Shown: one piece after another, positions 17,847-26,588 of the stretch
How the letters are laid out: the number at the start of each line of letters is the position of its first letter
How positions within the stretch are numbered: position 1 is the first letter of the stretch
DNA from: Maricaulis sp.
GTDB lineage: Bacteria; Pseudomonadota; Alphaproteobacteria; Caulobacterales; Maricaulaceae
DNA length: 41,794 nucleotides
Reading direction: 5' to 3'
Assembly: GCF_030149425.1 (NCBI RefSeq)
Contig: NZ_JASBRQ010000022.1
Location: 1-41,794, forward strand
Made by a program: the position numbers and the translations under genes
The notes under the pieces: model-generated
Databases searched by the model: none
What the model was told of the DNA's origin: nothing
Seen by the model: only the letters and a program-made list of their open reading frames with translations

Positions 17847-18635
17847 ATGTCGGGGCGCGACCTAATTGGTTTTTTCAATCTGATCATTGTCGCCGCCATT
17901 CTGGGCGGTATCAGCTACGCAGCCTTCGTCCTGACGCCGGACGAATACGATAACGACACCCTGTGCCTGGTCGGCGCCACACCGCCGCACCGCGTGGTCG
18001 TGATCGACAAGACCGATCTGTATTCACCGCAACAGGCCGGCTCGATCGAAGGCCTGATCCTGCGCGAACGCGATGGCCTGGATGTCGGCGAACGCATGTC
18101 GCTGTACGAGCTCAATGAGAGCGGCCAGCTGCGCAATACCAACCGCTTCTCCCTGTGCAATCCGGGCGCCGGCGAGCAGGTCAATCCGCTCTATCGCAAT
18201 CCGGACCGGGTCCAGGCGCGCTATGAAGCCCTGTTCGCCGATCCGCTCGACCGCGCCCTCGCCGATCTCATCCTGCCGAAAAACGCCCCCAACAGCCCGA
18301 TCATCGAGGCCCTGGCGCGTCTGAGCCAGGAGCCCGTATTCGACGAGACGGTTCCGGGCCGCCGCATCGTGCTGGTGTCGGACATGCTGCAGAACTCGGA
18401 GATCTTCTCCGTCTATGGCCGCAGCCGTGGCGATCTCGCCCAACGCCTGCCCAGTGCCGCCAGCGTGGCCAATGCGATCCGCGACACCTATGGCGATAAT
18501 CTGCGCGGGGTGGAGATCGAAATCCGCCTGATCCCGCGTGAGCGCTGGGAAGCCGACCAGCGCGGACCGCTCCGCGCCTATTGGGACGATGTCTTTGACC
18601 GTCTGGGCATGCGGGCACGCTGGTCCGGCATCTGA
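17847..18635 (+). CDS. Membrane-anchored vWA-like protein, uncharacterised
   Basis: A 262-residue protein. Residues about 9-29 form a membrane anchor, with the rest probably periplasmic. The strand VVVIDKTDLYS (residues 50-60) and the later strand RRIVLVSDMLQNS resemble the first and fourth strands of a von Willebrand factor A (Rossmann-like) domain; the first offers D54-x-T56 instead of a full DxSxS metal site. A pair of Cys (LCNPG, TLCLVG) is conserved-looking. I recall similar proteins in proteobacterial accessory regions without a known role. Pairs with the preceding membrane protein gene. Confidence 0.65.
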   Translation: MSGRDLIGFFNLIIVAAILGGISYAAFVLTPDEYDNDTLCLVGATPPHRVVVIDKTDLYSPQQAGSIEGLILRERDGLDVGERMSLYELNESGQLRNTNRFSLCNPGAGEQVNPLYRNPDRVQARYEALFADPLDRALADLILPKNAPNSPIIEALARLSQEPVFDETVPGRRIVLVSDMLQNSEIFSVYGRSRGDLAQRLPSAASVANAIRDTYGDNLRGVEIEIRLIPRERWEADQRGPLRAYWDDVFDRLGMRARWSGI

Positions 18636-18658
18636 CAACGCGCTGATTTGAAATTGGA

Positions 18659-18699
18659 AATGCCGCCGCTCCACAGGCTCTGACGGAGTTGGCGGCATT
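18659..18699. other. Stem-loop after the vWA-like gene
   Basis: AATGCCGCC (18659-18667) pairs with GGCGGCATT (18691-18699), with an inner CTCC/GGAG pair. No T tract follows, so it is a terminator only if Rho or flanking sequence helps; it may protect the transcript end. Confidence 0.5.
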
Positions 18700-18775
18700 G
18701 CGCGCTTCCGACTCAGCGCAAGATCATTCACTATATCTAGTATCGATAGAACACTCGGCTACTAGGTGTAGTGAT

Positions 18776-19099
18776 ATGGCGATGTATTCCCTTCACAGTG
18801 ATGCTGATTGGCGCTGGGCGCGCTCGAGCCGCAATCCCTTTGTCGACCAGGATATTGTCAGCTTCTGCACGCCGAGCCCGCATCTTGTCGAACTCGCCTT
18901 CACCCTGGCAGATCACGGTCACACCCATGTCGGTGATGTCGCCCGGCTGGGTATCTACACCCTGACCGACCTCTCCGGCGGCGATCCGCGGCTAGCCGAA
19001 CAATTGCGCCTGCGCCTGCAACGCGCCGGTCTGGATTTGGATATGCAATTGGCAGGCTGGCAGCGTCCGGTCGAGCCGTGTGACAGTTTCGCTGAATAA
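18776..19099 (+). CDS. Small hypothetical protein with a possible HhH-like C-terminal domain
   Basis: A 107-residue soluble protein. The C-terminal half (HTHVGDVARLGIYTLTDLSG, then a helix with LRLRLQRAGLDL) resembles the helix-hairpin-helix pattern of RNA polymerase alpha-CTD-like and DNA-binding proteins, with two Asp-rich turns. An N-terminal WRWARSSRNPF segment is basic and aromatic. The ATG at 18776 is used; AGG lies 9 bases upstream. It stands alone between the vWA-like gene and a GST gene. Function unknown. Confidence 0.55.
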   Translation: MAMYSLHSDADWRWARSSRNPFVDQDIVSFCTPSPHLVELAFTLADHGHTHVGDVARLGIYTLTDLSGGDPRLAEQLRLRLQRAGLDLDMQLAGWQRPVEPCDSFAE

Positions 19100-19172
19100 T
19101 CTATTGAGCTGGGTGATCTAAGCTCTATCTGCCTCGTATTGAGTATGCGTTTGAGTATAGAGGCATGAGCGG

Positions 19173-19841
19173 ATGATTACCGTCCACCATTTGAACAATT
19201 CGCGCTCGCAGCGCGTGCTCTGGATGCTGGAAGAGATCGGCGTCGAGTACGAGATTGCGAAGTATGACCGGGACGCCGAGACCATGCGCGCGCCCGCATC
19301 CCTGCGCGCCGTTCATCCGCTGGGCAAGTCCCCGGTCATCACCGATGGCGATATCACGGTCGCCGAGTCCGGCGCGATTATCGAATATCTCGCCAGCACC
19401 TACGGCCAGGCGCTGAAGCCAGAGTCCGGGACGCAGGAGCACCGCGACTGGGTCTACTGGCTGCACTTCGCAGAGGGCTCGCTGATGCCGCCCCTGCTGG
19501 TCAAGCTGATCGTCGGCCGCCTGACCGAGGCCAAAGTGCCCTTCTTCGTCAAGCCGGTGATCAAGGCGATCGCGAACCAGCTGGACACCAATTACACCGG
19601 CCCGGAAATCAAGAACCTCCTGAGCTATATCAATGAGCATCTGGAAGGCCGTAAATGGTTTGTCGGTGATGAGATCTCGGCAGCCGATATCCAGATGAGT
19701 TTTCCGCTGGAAGCCGGCGGATCGCGCTCGGACATGTTCGAGCAATACCCCAATGTCAAAGCCTTCGTAGACCGCATCCAGGCACGCCCGGCCTATAAGG
19801 CCGCGCTGGAACGCGGCGGCGCTTATGATTTTGCGAGCTGA
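19173..19841 (+). CDS. Glutathione S-transferase family protein
   Basis: A 222-residue GST of the bacterial Ure2p/Gtt-like type. The thioredoxin-like domain contains NNSRSQRVLWMLEE, HPLGKSPVI (cis-Pro loop) and ESGAIIEYLA. The helical domain contains GDEISAADIQMSF. It is not closely similar to the GST at 14234, so the two are not a recent duplication. A bidirectional terminator follows. Confidence 0.92.
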   Translation: MITVHHLNNSRSQRVLWMLEEIGVEYEIAKYDRDAETMRAPASLRAVHPLGKSPVITDGDITVAESGAIIEYLASTYGQALKPESGTQEHRDWVYWLHFAEGSLMPPLLVKLIVGRLTEAKVPFFVKPVIKAIANQLDTNYTGPEIKNLLSYINEHLEGRKWFVGDEISAADIQMSFPLEAGGSRSDMFEQYPNVKAFVDRIQARPAYKAALERGGAYDFAS

Positions 19842-19866
19842 TCCCTCCTCCACCCAGCTCGGCGTG

Positions 19867-19903
19867 AAAAAGCCCCGGCCAATTGGCCGGGGCTTTCTTC
19901 TTG
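19867..19903. terminator. Bidirectional terminator
   Basis: AGCCCCGGCC (19871-19880) pairs perfectly with GGCCGGGGCT (19885-19894) around AATT, with AAAA before and TTTCTTCTT after. It sits between the convergent GST and M28 peptidase genes and should end both. Confidence 0.9.
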
Positions 19904-19919
19904 CGCGTTTTGCCGAGGC

Positions 19920-21341
19920 TTACTCGCCGACCGGCTCGATGTCGGAGCGGAACTCCACATCCATCTCCGCAGCGAGATAGGTGAAGGCCGCATAGGCCGC
20001 CACATTCTGGGCCAGCGCCTCCGGATCAATCTTGTCCAGCGTGTCGTCCGGCGTGTGGTGAAGGTCGAAATAATCCCGCCCGTTTTGCTGCAGGCGCACG
20101 GTCGGCACGCCAGCCATGGCCAGCGGGATGATATCCGGACCACCGCCCGGCACATTGCTGCCGCCGCGGATAATGCCGAGATGCTGGATCTCGCGATGGA
20201 TGGCATCAATCGCCGGGTTGGCGCCCTCATCCACGTTGGAAACAAAACGCCAGATCGTATCGGCACCGAAATCGGACTCCGTGGCGATGACGTGGTTGGC
20301 CACCTCGCCCATATGCTGGGCGGCATAGGCGCGCGCGCCCAATAGGCCCACCTCCTCGGCGCCGAACATGACAACGCGGATGGTCCGGCGCGGACGCTGC
20401 GGCAAACGGGCAATGAGCTCGGCAGCCGCTACGGTAATGGCAATACCCGCCCCATCATCGACGGCGCCCGTACCCTGGTCCCAGCTGTCGAGGTGACCGC
20501 CGATCAGCACGATCTCATCCGGGCGCTCGCGGCCAACAATATCAAGAATGACATTGCCGCTGGTCACTTCCCCACGCCAGCCGGCGCCGGAGCGGATGCG
20601 GAATTCAATGGTCTCGCCACTTTCGTGCAACCGGCGCAGATGGTCGGCATCCGGATTGGAGACCGCCAGCACCGGTATATCGGCCCAGTCGCCATTGAGC
20701 GAAGACATCATCCCGGTATGGGCAAAGCGGCGGTTGGACGAGCCGACCGACCGCACAACCAGCGCTTCGGCACCGGCGCGCTCGGCATGCTGCCAGCCGA
20801 CACGGCGACGCTGATTGGCCGGGCCATAGCCGGCGCCGGTCTGGCTCTTCACCATCATCTCGCCATCGACAAAGGCAATCCGCCCTTCCAGCGAACCGTC
20901 TTCGGCAGCCATGAGATCGTCAAGCGTTCGGAAATAGGCGATCTCGGCATTGATGGCGCGCAGACGCGGTGAGCGTCCCGAGCCGCCAAGCGAGGTGCCG
21001 TAGAGGACCTGCTCATAGGGCGCGGTCATGGTGATTTCCGTATCGCCGCGTTCCCAGAACGGCATGGAAAACTCTTCGATGCTCACACGGTCGAAACCGA
21101 GCTCCTCGCCCAGCTCGCGCCCCCATTCGCGGGCTCGGGCTTCCGCCTCAGACCCGCCGAGGCGCGGACCAACATCGGTGGTCAGCGATTCGACAATGTC
21201 CCAGGCCAGATCCGATTCCAGCGCCTGCTCGATCAGCAGCTGCGCGGTTTCCGCCTCATGTGGTTCGAGTTCATGCCGGTCCTGCGCAAACGCAGGCACG
21301 GTCAAAATGAGTGCCGCCCCGGCGGCGAGAATTGATTTCAA
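19920..21341 (-). CDS. Secreted M28 family zinc metallopeptidase
   Basis: A 473-residue exported aminopeptidase-like enzyme with a PA domain insert. It starts with TTG at 21341, chosen because AAGGGAGG lies 5-6 bases upstream and the signal sequence (SILAAGAALILTVPAFAQ) then sits at the N-terminus. Di-zinc ligands are visible in order: His in IGGHLDSWD, Asp in GAVDDGAG, the Glu-Glu pair in FGAEEVG, Asp in TESDFG and His in DLHHTPDD. A role in periplasmic peptide or dipeptide breakdown is likely. Confidence 0.93.
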   Translation of the reverse strand: MKSILAAGAALILTVPAFAQDRHELEPHEAETAQLLIEQALESDLAWDIVESLTTDVGPRLGGSEAEARAREWGRELGEELGFDRVSIEEFSMPFWERGDTEITMTAPYEQVLYGTSLGGSGRSPRLRAINAEIAYFRTLDDLMAAEDGSLEGRIAFVDGEMMVKSQTGAGYGPANQRRRVGWQHAERAGAEALVVRSVGSSNRRFAHTGMMSSLNGDWADIPVLAVSNPDADHLRRLHESGETIEFRIRSGAGWRGEVTSGNVILDIVGRERPDEIVLIGGHLDSWDQGTGAVDDGAGIAITVAAAELIARLPQRPRRTIRVVMFGAEEVGLLGARAYAAQHMGEVANHVIATESDFGADTIWRFVSNVDEGANPAIDAIHREIQHLGIIRGGSNVPGGGPDIIPLAMAGVPTVRLQQNGRDYFDLHHTPDDTLDKIDPEALAQNVAAYAAFTYLAAEMDVEFRSDIEPVGE

Positions 21342-21431
21342 CGGTGCCTCCCTTAGATATGCCGGGGAAGCTACGCGATGGGACCTTGCATCGGCAATGT
21401 CTCGATCTGCGCTAAAGCACAAGGATGCGCC

Positions 21432-22328
21432 ATGACTACCTCAATTGAGCTCGTTATTTCCGGCCGTGCCCGCGATCTGGGTGGTTTTGAAGTGCGGCGG
21501 GTCCTGCCGGCCCCCAAACGGCGCCTGGTCGGCCCCTTCATCTTCTTTGACCAGATGGGCCCGGCCCAGTTCGAACCCGGCAAAGGCATTGATGTCCGCC
21601 CGCACCCGCATATCGGTCTGGCCACTGTAACCTACCTGTTCGACGGCGCATTGCGGCACCGGGACACGATCGGGATCGACACGGTAATACGCCCGGGCGA
21701 GGTCAACTGGATGACCGCCGGGTATGGCGTCGCCCACTCCGAGCGCACCCCCTCGCCCGAACGCGAGGATGGTCACTACATGTATGGCATTCAGACCTGG
21801 GTCGCCCTGCCGGAAGAAAATGAAGAAGACGAAGCACGCTTCCAGCATGCGGGCGCAGATGAGCTGCCCGACTTCGAGCGCGATGGCGCCCGCTTCCGGC
21901 TCATTCTCGGTACCGCGTGGGGCCACGTCGCACCAATCCGGCAATACTCCCCCATCTTCTATCTGCACGGCGAGCTACCGGCCGGCACGAACTTGCCGCT
22001 CGACATCGAGCATGAAGAGCGCGCCGTCTATCTCGTCCAGGGCGCGATGACGGTCGATGGCGTCGCGCTTCAACCTGGCGATATGGCAGTTATCGCCGCG
22101 GGAGCCGCTCCGGAGATGGCGGCGCAGGCGGATAGCCGCATCATGATCTGTGGCGGTGCGCCCTTGGGGGAACGCCACATCTACTGGAATTTTGTTGCGA
22201 CCAGCAAAGACAAGATCGAGGCCGCCAAGGCGGCCTGGCAGCAAGCCGGCGAGACCGGTTTCCCGGCCGGCGGGCGGTTTTTAATGCCCGAAGGCGAGGA
22301 TGAATTCATCCCGCTTCCCGAAGGCTAG
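21432..22328 (+). CDS. Pirin family protein
   Basis: A 298-residue bicupin. The metal ligands match human pirin exactly in pattern: His58 and His60 in RPHPHIGL, His102 and Glu104 in GVAHSE. Members are quercetinase-like iron proteins or redox regulators; the physiological role in bacteria is unsettled. The ATG at 21432 is preferred (AAGGA 7 bases upstream) to an earlier in-frame start at 21378. Confidence 0.93.
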   Translation: MTTSIELVISGRARDLGGFEVRRVLPAPKRRLVGPFIFFDQMGPAQFEPGKGIDVRPHPHIGLATVTYLFDGALRHRDTIGIDTVIRPGEVNWMTAGYGVAHSERTPSPEREDGHYMYGIQTWVALPEENEEDEARFQHAGADELPDFERDGARFRLILGTAWGHVAPIRQYSPIFYLHGELPAGTNLPLDIEHEERAVYLVQGAMTVDGVALQPGDMAVIAAGAAPEMAAQADSRIMICGGAPLGERHIYWNFVATSKDKIEAAKAAWQQAGETGFPAGGRFLMPEGEDEFIPLPEG

Positions 22329-22704
22329 GCGCGCGCTGCGGCCCCTCAAAACCTTCGACTGCGAATTTTGTTGCAAAAAGTGAGCTTGCCCGGATCCAGG
22401 CCGGGCAAGACAGCCCCGATTGGCCATCTCACTGCGGACAAATGGGAAAACGCGGATGGCGGCAAAATGTTTGCGATAACATCCGCTTCTCCGATTTTCA
22501 CTGTGCTAAACTCTCGTGTCTTTAGGGGCTTTCCCGGCCGGATTTGATCTGGTACCGGCGGCTCTTCAACCGGGAGCCGGACGAGACGCGACAACGCGCC
22601 GCCGGCATAGGAGTGCGCGGATTGCCCGGCCTGAAAGAGGCCGGAGCACCGCCAAGCATCATGCCCGCCAAGTGTAGGAGCGGGCCAGTTGGGGGTTAGA
22701 CAAC
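22329..22704. other. Intergenic region upstream of pckA
   Basis: A 376-base gap with no convincing gene. It must contain the pckA promoter. The only signal I see is the operator-like palindrome at 22467-22482, listed separately. Confidence 0.4.
22467..22482. promoter_or_regulatory. LacI-family operator-like palindrome upstream of pckA
   Basis: ATGTTTGCGATAACAT is symmetric at 12 of 16 positions around a central CG, the style of LacI-family operators. In alphaproteobacteria the LacI-type regulator CceR controls central carbon and gluconeogenic genes, pckA included, through TGTT-CG-AACA-type sites. The distance to the pckA start is about 220 bases, so it would act at a promoter in this gap. 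Inference. Confidence 0.4.
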
Positions 22705-24345
22705 ATGTCCACCAGTGATCGTACCGAAGCAGACCGTCTCGACGGCGGCCTGAGCGCCATGGGCATCGAAACCGGCCAGATCAATCTCAACTGGAATGAA
22801 GCCCGCCTGTATCAGGAAATCGTCAGCCGTGGCGAAGGCGAAGTCGCCGAGGGCGGCGCCCTGGTCGTGAAGACCGGCGAGCACACCGGCCGGTCCGCCA
22901 AGGACAAGTTCACGGTTCGTGATGCCTCCACCGAAGACCAGGTCTGGTGGGACAATAACGCCTCCATGACGCCAGAGCAGTTCACCAACCTCTGGGACGA
23001 CTTCAGGGCCCACATGGCCGGCAAGGAACTCTTCGTGCAACAGCTGTTCGGCGGCGCTGACACCGAGCATCGCCTGCCGGTCCGCGTCGTTAATGAGCTG
23101 GCCTGGCACTCGCTCTTCATCCGCCATCTGCTGCGCATTCCGGCTGCCGACGAATATGCCGGCTTCGACGCCCAGTTCACCATCGTGAACCTGCCGAGCT
23201 TCAAGGCTGACCCGGAGCGCCATGGCTGCCGCTCGGAAACCGTCATCGGTGTCGATTTCGATCGCAAGCTGGTGCTGATCGGCGGCACCTCCTATGCCGG
23301 TGAAACCAAGAAATCCGTCTTCACCATTCTCAACTACCTGCTGCCGGCCAAGGGCATCATGCCGATGCACTGCTCGGTTAATGCCGGCAAGGATGATGAT
23401 GCCGCGATTTTCTTCGGCCTGTCCGGCACCGGCAAGACCACCCTCTCCGCCGATGCCAATCGCGAGCTGATCGGCGATGACGAGCACGGCTGGTCGCCCA
23501 ATGGCCTGTTCAATTTCGAAGGCGGTTGTTACGCCAAGATGATCCGCCTCTCCGAAGAGGCCGAGCCGGAAATCTTTGCCACCACCAAGATGTGGGGCAC
23601 GGTGCTGGAAAACGTGGTCATGGATCCGGTCACCCGCGAGCTGGACCTGGATGATGCCACCCTAGCGGAAAACTCGCGCGGCGCCTATCCGATCAGCGCG
23701 ATCCCGAATGCCAGCGCCACGGGCACCTGCGGTCATCCGAAAAACCTCGTCATGCTGACCTGTGACGCCTTCGGCATCATGCCGCCGATCGCCAAGCTGA
23801 CCCCGGCCCAGGCGATGTATCACTTCCTGTCGGGTTACACCGCCAAGGTCGCGGGCACCGAAAAGGGTGTGACCGAACCGTCCGCCACTTTCTCCGCCTG
23901 CTTCGGCGCGCCATTCATGCCGCGCCATCCGGCCGATTACGGGGCTTTGCTGCGAGAACTGATCGCCGAGCACGATGTCGATTGCTGGCTGGTCAATACC
24001 GGCTGGACCGGGGGCGCCTATGGCACCGGTCAGCGCATGCCGATCAAGGCCACCCGGGCTCTGCTCAATGCCGCGCTCGACGGATCCCTGAAAAGCGCCG
24101 CTTACCGCGAAGACGCCAATTTCGGCTTCATGGTCCCGGTATCCGTCGCCGGTGTGGACGATGCCATCCTGGACCCGCGTTCGACCTGGGCCGACAAGGA
24201 CGCCTACGACGCCCAAGCGAGCAAGCTGGCCGCCATGTTCACCGAGAACTTCACGAAGTTCGAAGACCATGTGGCCCCCTATGTGCGCGCCGCTGCTCCC
24301 AAGCCGGCCGCCAAGACCAAGACGCTGGAAACCGCTGCGGAATAA
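22705..24345 (+). CDS. pckA: Phosphoenolpyruvate carboxykinase (ATP)
   Basis: A 546-residue cytoplasmic enzyme converting oxaloacetate and ATP to PEP, CO2 and ADP, the entry step of gluconeogenesis. The P-loop G238-LSGTGKTT246 is followed by the acidic metal-binding region (GDDEHGW). The arginine motif GRSAKDKF near residues 60-70 fits the substrate-binding site. The N-terminus is Met-Ser-Thr with a GGGGG tract upstream. Terminator at 24367. No anomalies. Confidence 0.97.
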   Translation: MSTSDRTEADRLDGGLSAMGIETGQINLNWNEARLYQEIVSRGEGEVAEGGALVVKTGEHTGRSAKDKFTVRDASTEDQVWWDNNASMTPEQFTNLWDDFRAHMAGKELFVQQLFGGADTEHRLPVRVVNELAWHSLFIRHLLRIPAADEYAGFDAQFTIVNLPSFKADPERHGCRSETVIGVDFDRKLVLIGGTSYAGETKKSVFTILNYLLPAKGIMPMHCSVNAGKDDDAAIFFGLSGTGKTTLSADANRELIGDDEHGWSPNGLFNFEGGCYAKMIRLSEEAEPEIFATTKMWGTVLENVVMDPVTRELDLDDATLAENSRGAYPISAIPNASATGTCGHPKNLVMLTCDAFGIMPPIAKLTPAQAMYHFLSGYTAKVAGTEKGVTEPSATFSACFGAPFMPRHPADYGALLRELIAEHDVDCWLVNTGWTGGAYGTGQRMPIKATRALLNAALDGSLKSAAYREDANFGFMVPVSVAGVDDAILDPRSTWADKDAYDAQASKLAAMFTENFTKFEDHVAPYVRAAAPKPAAKTKTLETAAE

Positions 24346-24366
24346 CGCTTTTCGGCCTTTGAACAG

Positions 24367-24402
24367 AAAATCCCCGCCATGGATATCCGGTGGGGATTTT
24401 TT
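24367..24402 (+). terminator. Rho-independent terminator after pckA
   Basis: AAAATCCCC-G-CC pairs with GG-T-GGGGATTTT around a loop at about 24379-24388, with a TTTTTT tail. It separates pckA from the threonine operon leader. Confidence 0.85.
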
Positions 24403-24528
24403 GCATCAGTGATGCCTTTTATGTTCGCAGGCGCAAAAATCGTTTGACGTTAGGACCGTGTTGACGGTTTGATGGCCACGATTTCAACGAAGCGCGACGT
24501 GTTGCGCGCAACGGATTAAGTGAACCGC

Positions 24529-24678
24529 ATGTCTATGAGCCATGTCATCGCCAGCGAAACGACCGTACAGGCCATCCGCCTGCCGGGGGTGATTTCGCGC
24601 GCGCAGACCATGCTCATGTCCACCATGACCACCATCATGACGACCTCCTATACCCGGGGGGCGGACGACGTGGACTAG
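24529..24678 (+). CDS. Threonine operon leader peptide (attenuator)
   Basis: A 49-codon frame from ATG at 24529 to TAG at 24676. Codons 27-42 read T-M-L-M-S-T-M-T-T-I-M-T-T-S-Y-T, with 7 Thr, 4 Met and 1 Ile in 16 codons. Low charged tRNA-Thr (also Met) would stall a ribosome here, about 30-70 bases before the intrinsic terminator at 24708 that precedes the AK-HSD gene. A G-rich stretch at about 24654-24664 can pair with the terminator left arm (CCGCTCCCGG) as an antiterminator. Architecture as in classical thr operon attenuators, in which Thr and Ile codons are used. The ribosome site is weak and the exact start may be an internal ATG. Confidence 0.75.
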   Translation: MSMSHVIASETTVQAIRLPGVISRAQTMLMSTMTTIMTTSYTRGADDVD

Positions 24679-24707
24679 CGGACAGACTAAAAAACCGCAG
24701 AACACCG

Positions 24708-24741
24708 AACCCGCTCCCGGCCTCCGGAAGCGGGTTTTTTC
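24708..24741 (+). terminator. Attenuator terminator of the thr operon
   Basis: AACCCGCT (24708-24715) pairs with AGCGGGTT (24729-24736), continued by an inner CCGG/CCGG stem around CCT, with one C-A mismatch, and a TTTTTT tail. It lies between the leader peptide stop and the GTG of the AK-HSD gene, so transcription of the operon must read through it. Confidence 0.85.
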
Positions 24742-24797
24742 TTGCCCAAACACCAACGCCCAACGCCAGCAAACGCCAAACTCGAAGGAATAGACCC

Positions 24798-26588
24798 GTG
24801 AACGCTCTCAGCCCGCAACGCAGCCAGCATCGCATCTGCGTCCTCAAATTCGGATCTTCGGTCCTGCGTGACCATCATGACTATGCACGCATCGCGCATG
24901 AGATTTACCGCCATGTCCGCGAGGGTGAGAAAGTCGTCGCGGTTGTTTCGGCCCTGGACGGCGAGACCGATGCCCTGTTTGGCCTTGGCGAAGATGTTGG
25001 CGCGGGCGCTCATGATGCCCTGCTGGCGCGGCTGGTGCGTTGTGGCGAACTCAAATCCGCCGCCTTGCTCGGGCTGGCGCTGGAGCGGACGGGTGTGGCG
25101 TGTCAGGTGTTTGACCCCCATGAAATGGGTTTGCGGGCGGAAGGGGCGCCGCTCGACGCCAATCTGGCAGGGCTGGACGCGGCCAAGGTGTTTGCTCATC
25201 TCGACCAGCACGATGTTATCGTCGCCCCCGGGTTCTTTGGCGAAGGCGATCACGGGCCCTCTACGCTCGGCCGCGGCGGAACGGATTTGACGGCGGTGAT
25301 GTTCGCCAGCTGGCTCGGCGCCGACCGGGCCCGTCTCATCAAGGACGTTGACGGCGTCTATTCCGATGATCCGGCTAAGGTCGCCAACGCCAAGCGTTTC
25401 GACCAGCTCGATTATGCCCAGGCAGCACAGGTCAGCCGCGGCCTGGTCCAGGAAAAGGCGATCCATGCCGCGCAATCCCTCGGTGTGGTTATTGAGGTTG
25501 CCGCCCTGGGCCGGGCCTATGCGACGCGGATCGCCACCGTGGAGGCCCGCCCGGGCCGCGTGCACGAGGCCGAACCGCTGCGCGTCGCCGTGCTCGGTCA
25601 TGGCTCGGTCGGTCAGGGGGTGTGCGCACACCTGCTCGCCCATCCCGGCCGGTTTCAGCTCAACCCGGTCCTGGTTCGCGATCCCGGCAAACACATCCAG
25701 GCCAGCCCGCATCCAGAGTTGAGGTTCACCGACGATCCGCTGGCCGCCCTCGGCGAGCGCCCCGATATTGTCGTCGAGACCATCGGCGGTACGGGCCTGG
25801 CCCGTGCGCTGTCCCAGAGTGTCCTGCGTGAGGGCGCGCATCTGGTCTCGGCCAACAAGGCGGTCATCGCCAAGGACTTCGAACTCCTCCATGCGCTGGC
25901 CAGTGCCGGCGGTCAGCATTTGCGCTACTCCGCTGCGGTTGGCGGCGGCGCCCCTGTCCTGGAGGCCATCGACCGGCTCGGCCCCAACAAGGATATCGGC
26001 GCCATTGAAGGCGTCATGAACGGCACCTGTAACTTCATTTTCGGCCAGCTCGATGACGGCATCGCCCTGGATGACGCCATCAAGGAAGCCCAGGCCAAGG
26101 GTTTTGCCGAGGCCGATCCGAGCACCGATATCGACGGCTATGATGCCGCCGACAAACTCTCCATCCTGTGCTGGCACGCCTTCGGTGCCCGGGTCGATGT
26201 TCGCGATATCGAGCGGGACACGCTGCGCGCCCTCGCCCCGGAACGGATCGCTGCGGCCCGCGAGGATGGTTTGGTATTCAAGCAGATTGGCCGCGCCGAC
26301 ATCGCCGAGGACGGTCAGATCCGGGCCCGGGTGGAGATCCGCGCCCTGCCCCAGAGCCATCCCTTTGCCAGCCTGAAAAACGAAGCCAATGGCTTTCTTA
26401 TCCGCCGGCCGCGCGAGACCGGTTGGGTCGCCGGCAAGGGGGCCGGACGCTGGCCGACCGCAGAGGCAGTGTTTGCCGACATCATGGATATCCAGCGCGC
26501 CGTCAGCGGCGCCGGGCTCGAGCCCTCGACAATCCCGTCCATTTTGGCCAAGTCTGAGGCAGAGCTTATGGGAGACGCCTCGGCATGA
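24798..26588 (+). CDS. thrA: Bifunctional aspartate kinase-like / homoserine dehydrogenase, ACT-less
   Basis: A 596-residue fusion. The N-terminal amino acid kinase domain (about 1-250) has K17-F-G-S-S-V, STLGRGGTDLTA and LIKDVDGVYSDDP. The C-terminal homoserine dehydrogenase domain starts near residue 258 with the nucleotide loop G267-HGSVGQG274 and includes SANKAVIA, GVMNGTCNFI (405-414) and AEADPSTDIDGYDAADK. E. coli ThrA is about 820 residues with two ACT domains between the parts; here they are absent, so the usual threonine feedback site is missing. The KFGGTSV kinase signature is shortened to KFGSSV, so kinase activity is uncertain. GTG start, GAAGGA upstream; stop overlaps thrB. Confidence 0.88.
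   Translation: MNALSPQRSQHRICVLKFGSSVLRDHHDYARIAHEIYRHVREGEKVVAVVSALDGETDALFGLGEDVGAGAHDALLARLVRCGELKSAALLGLALERTGVACQVFDPHEMGLRAEGAPLDANLAGLDAAKVFAHLDQHDVIVAPGFFGEGDHGPSTLGRGGTDLTAVMFASWLGADRARLIKDVDGVYSDDPAKVANAKRFDQLDYAQAAQVSRGLVQEKAIHAAQSLGVVIEVAALGRAYATRIATVEARPGRVHEAEPLRVAVLGHGSVGQGVCAHLLAHPGRFQLNPVLVRDPGKHIQASPHPELRFTDDPLAALGERPDIVVETIGGTGLARALSQSVLREGAHLVSANKAVIAKDFELLHALASAGGQHLRYSAAVGGGAPVLEAIDRLGPNKDIGAIEGVMNGTCNFIFGQLDDGIALDDAIKEAQAKGFAEADPSTDIDGYDAADKLSILCWHAFGARVDVRDIERDTLRALAPERIAAAREDGLVFKQIGRADIAEDGQIRARVEIRALPQSHPFASLKNEANGFLIRRPRETGWVAGKGAGRWPTAEAVFADIMDIQRAVSGAGLEPSTIPSILAKSEAELMGDASA

Noticed and set aside
24687..26360. Long minus-strand open frame of 557 codons
   Set aside because: Antisense to the AK-HSD gene with its catalytic motifs; also crosses the attenuator.
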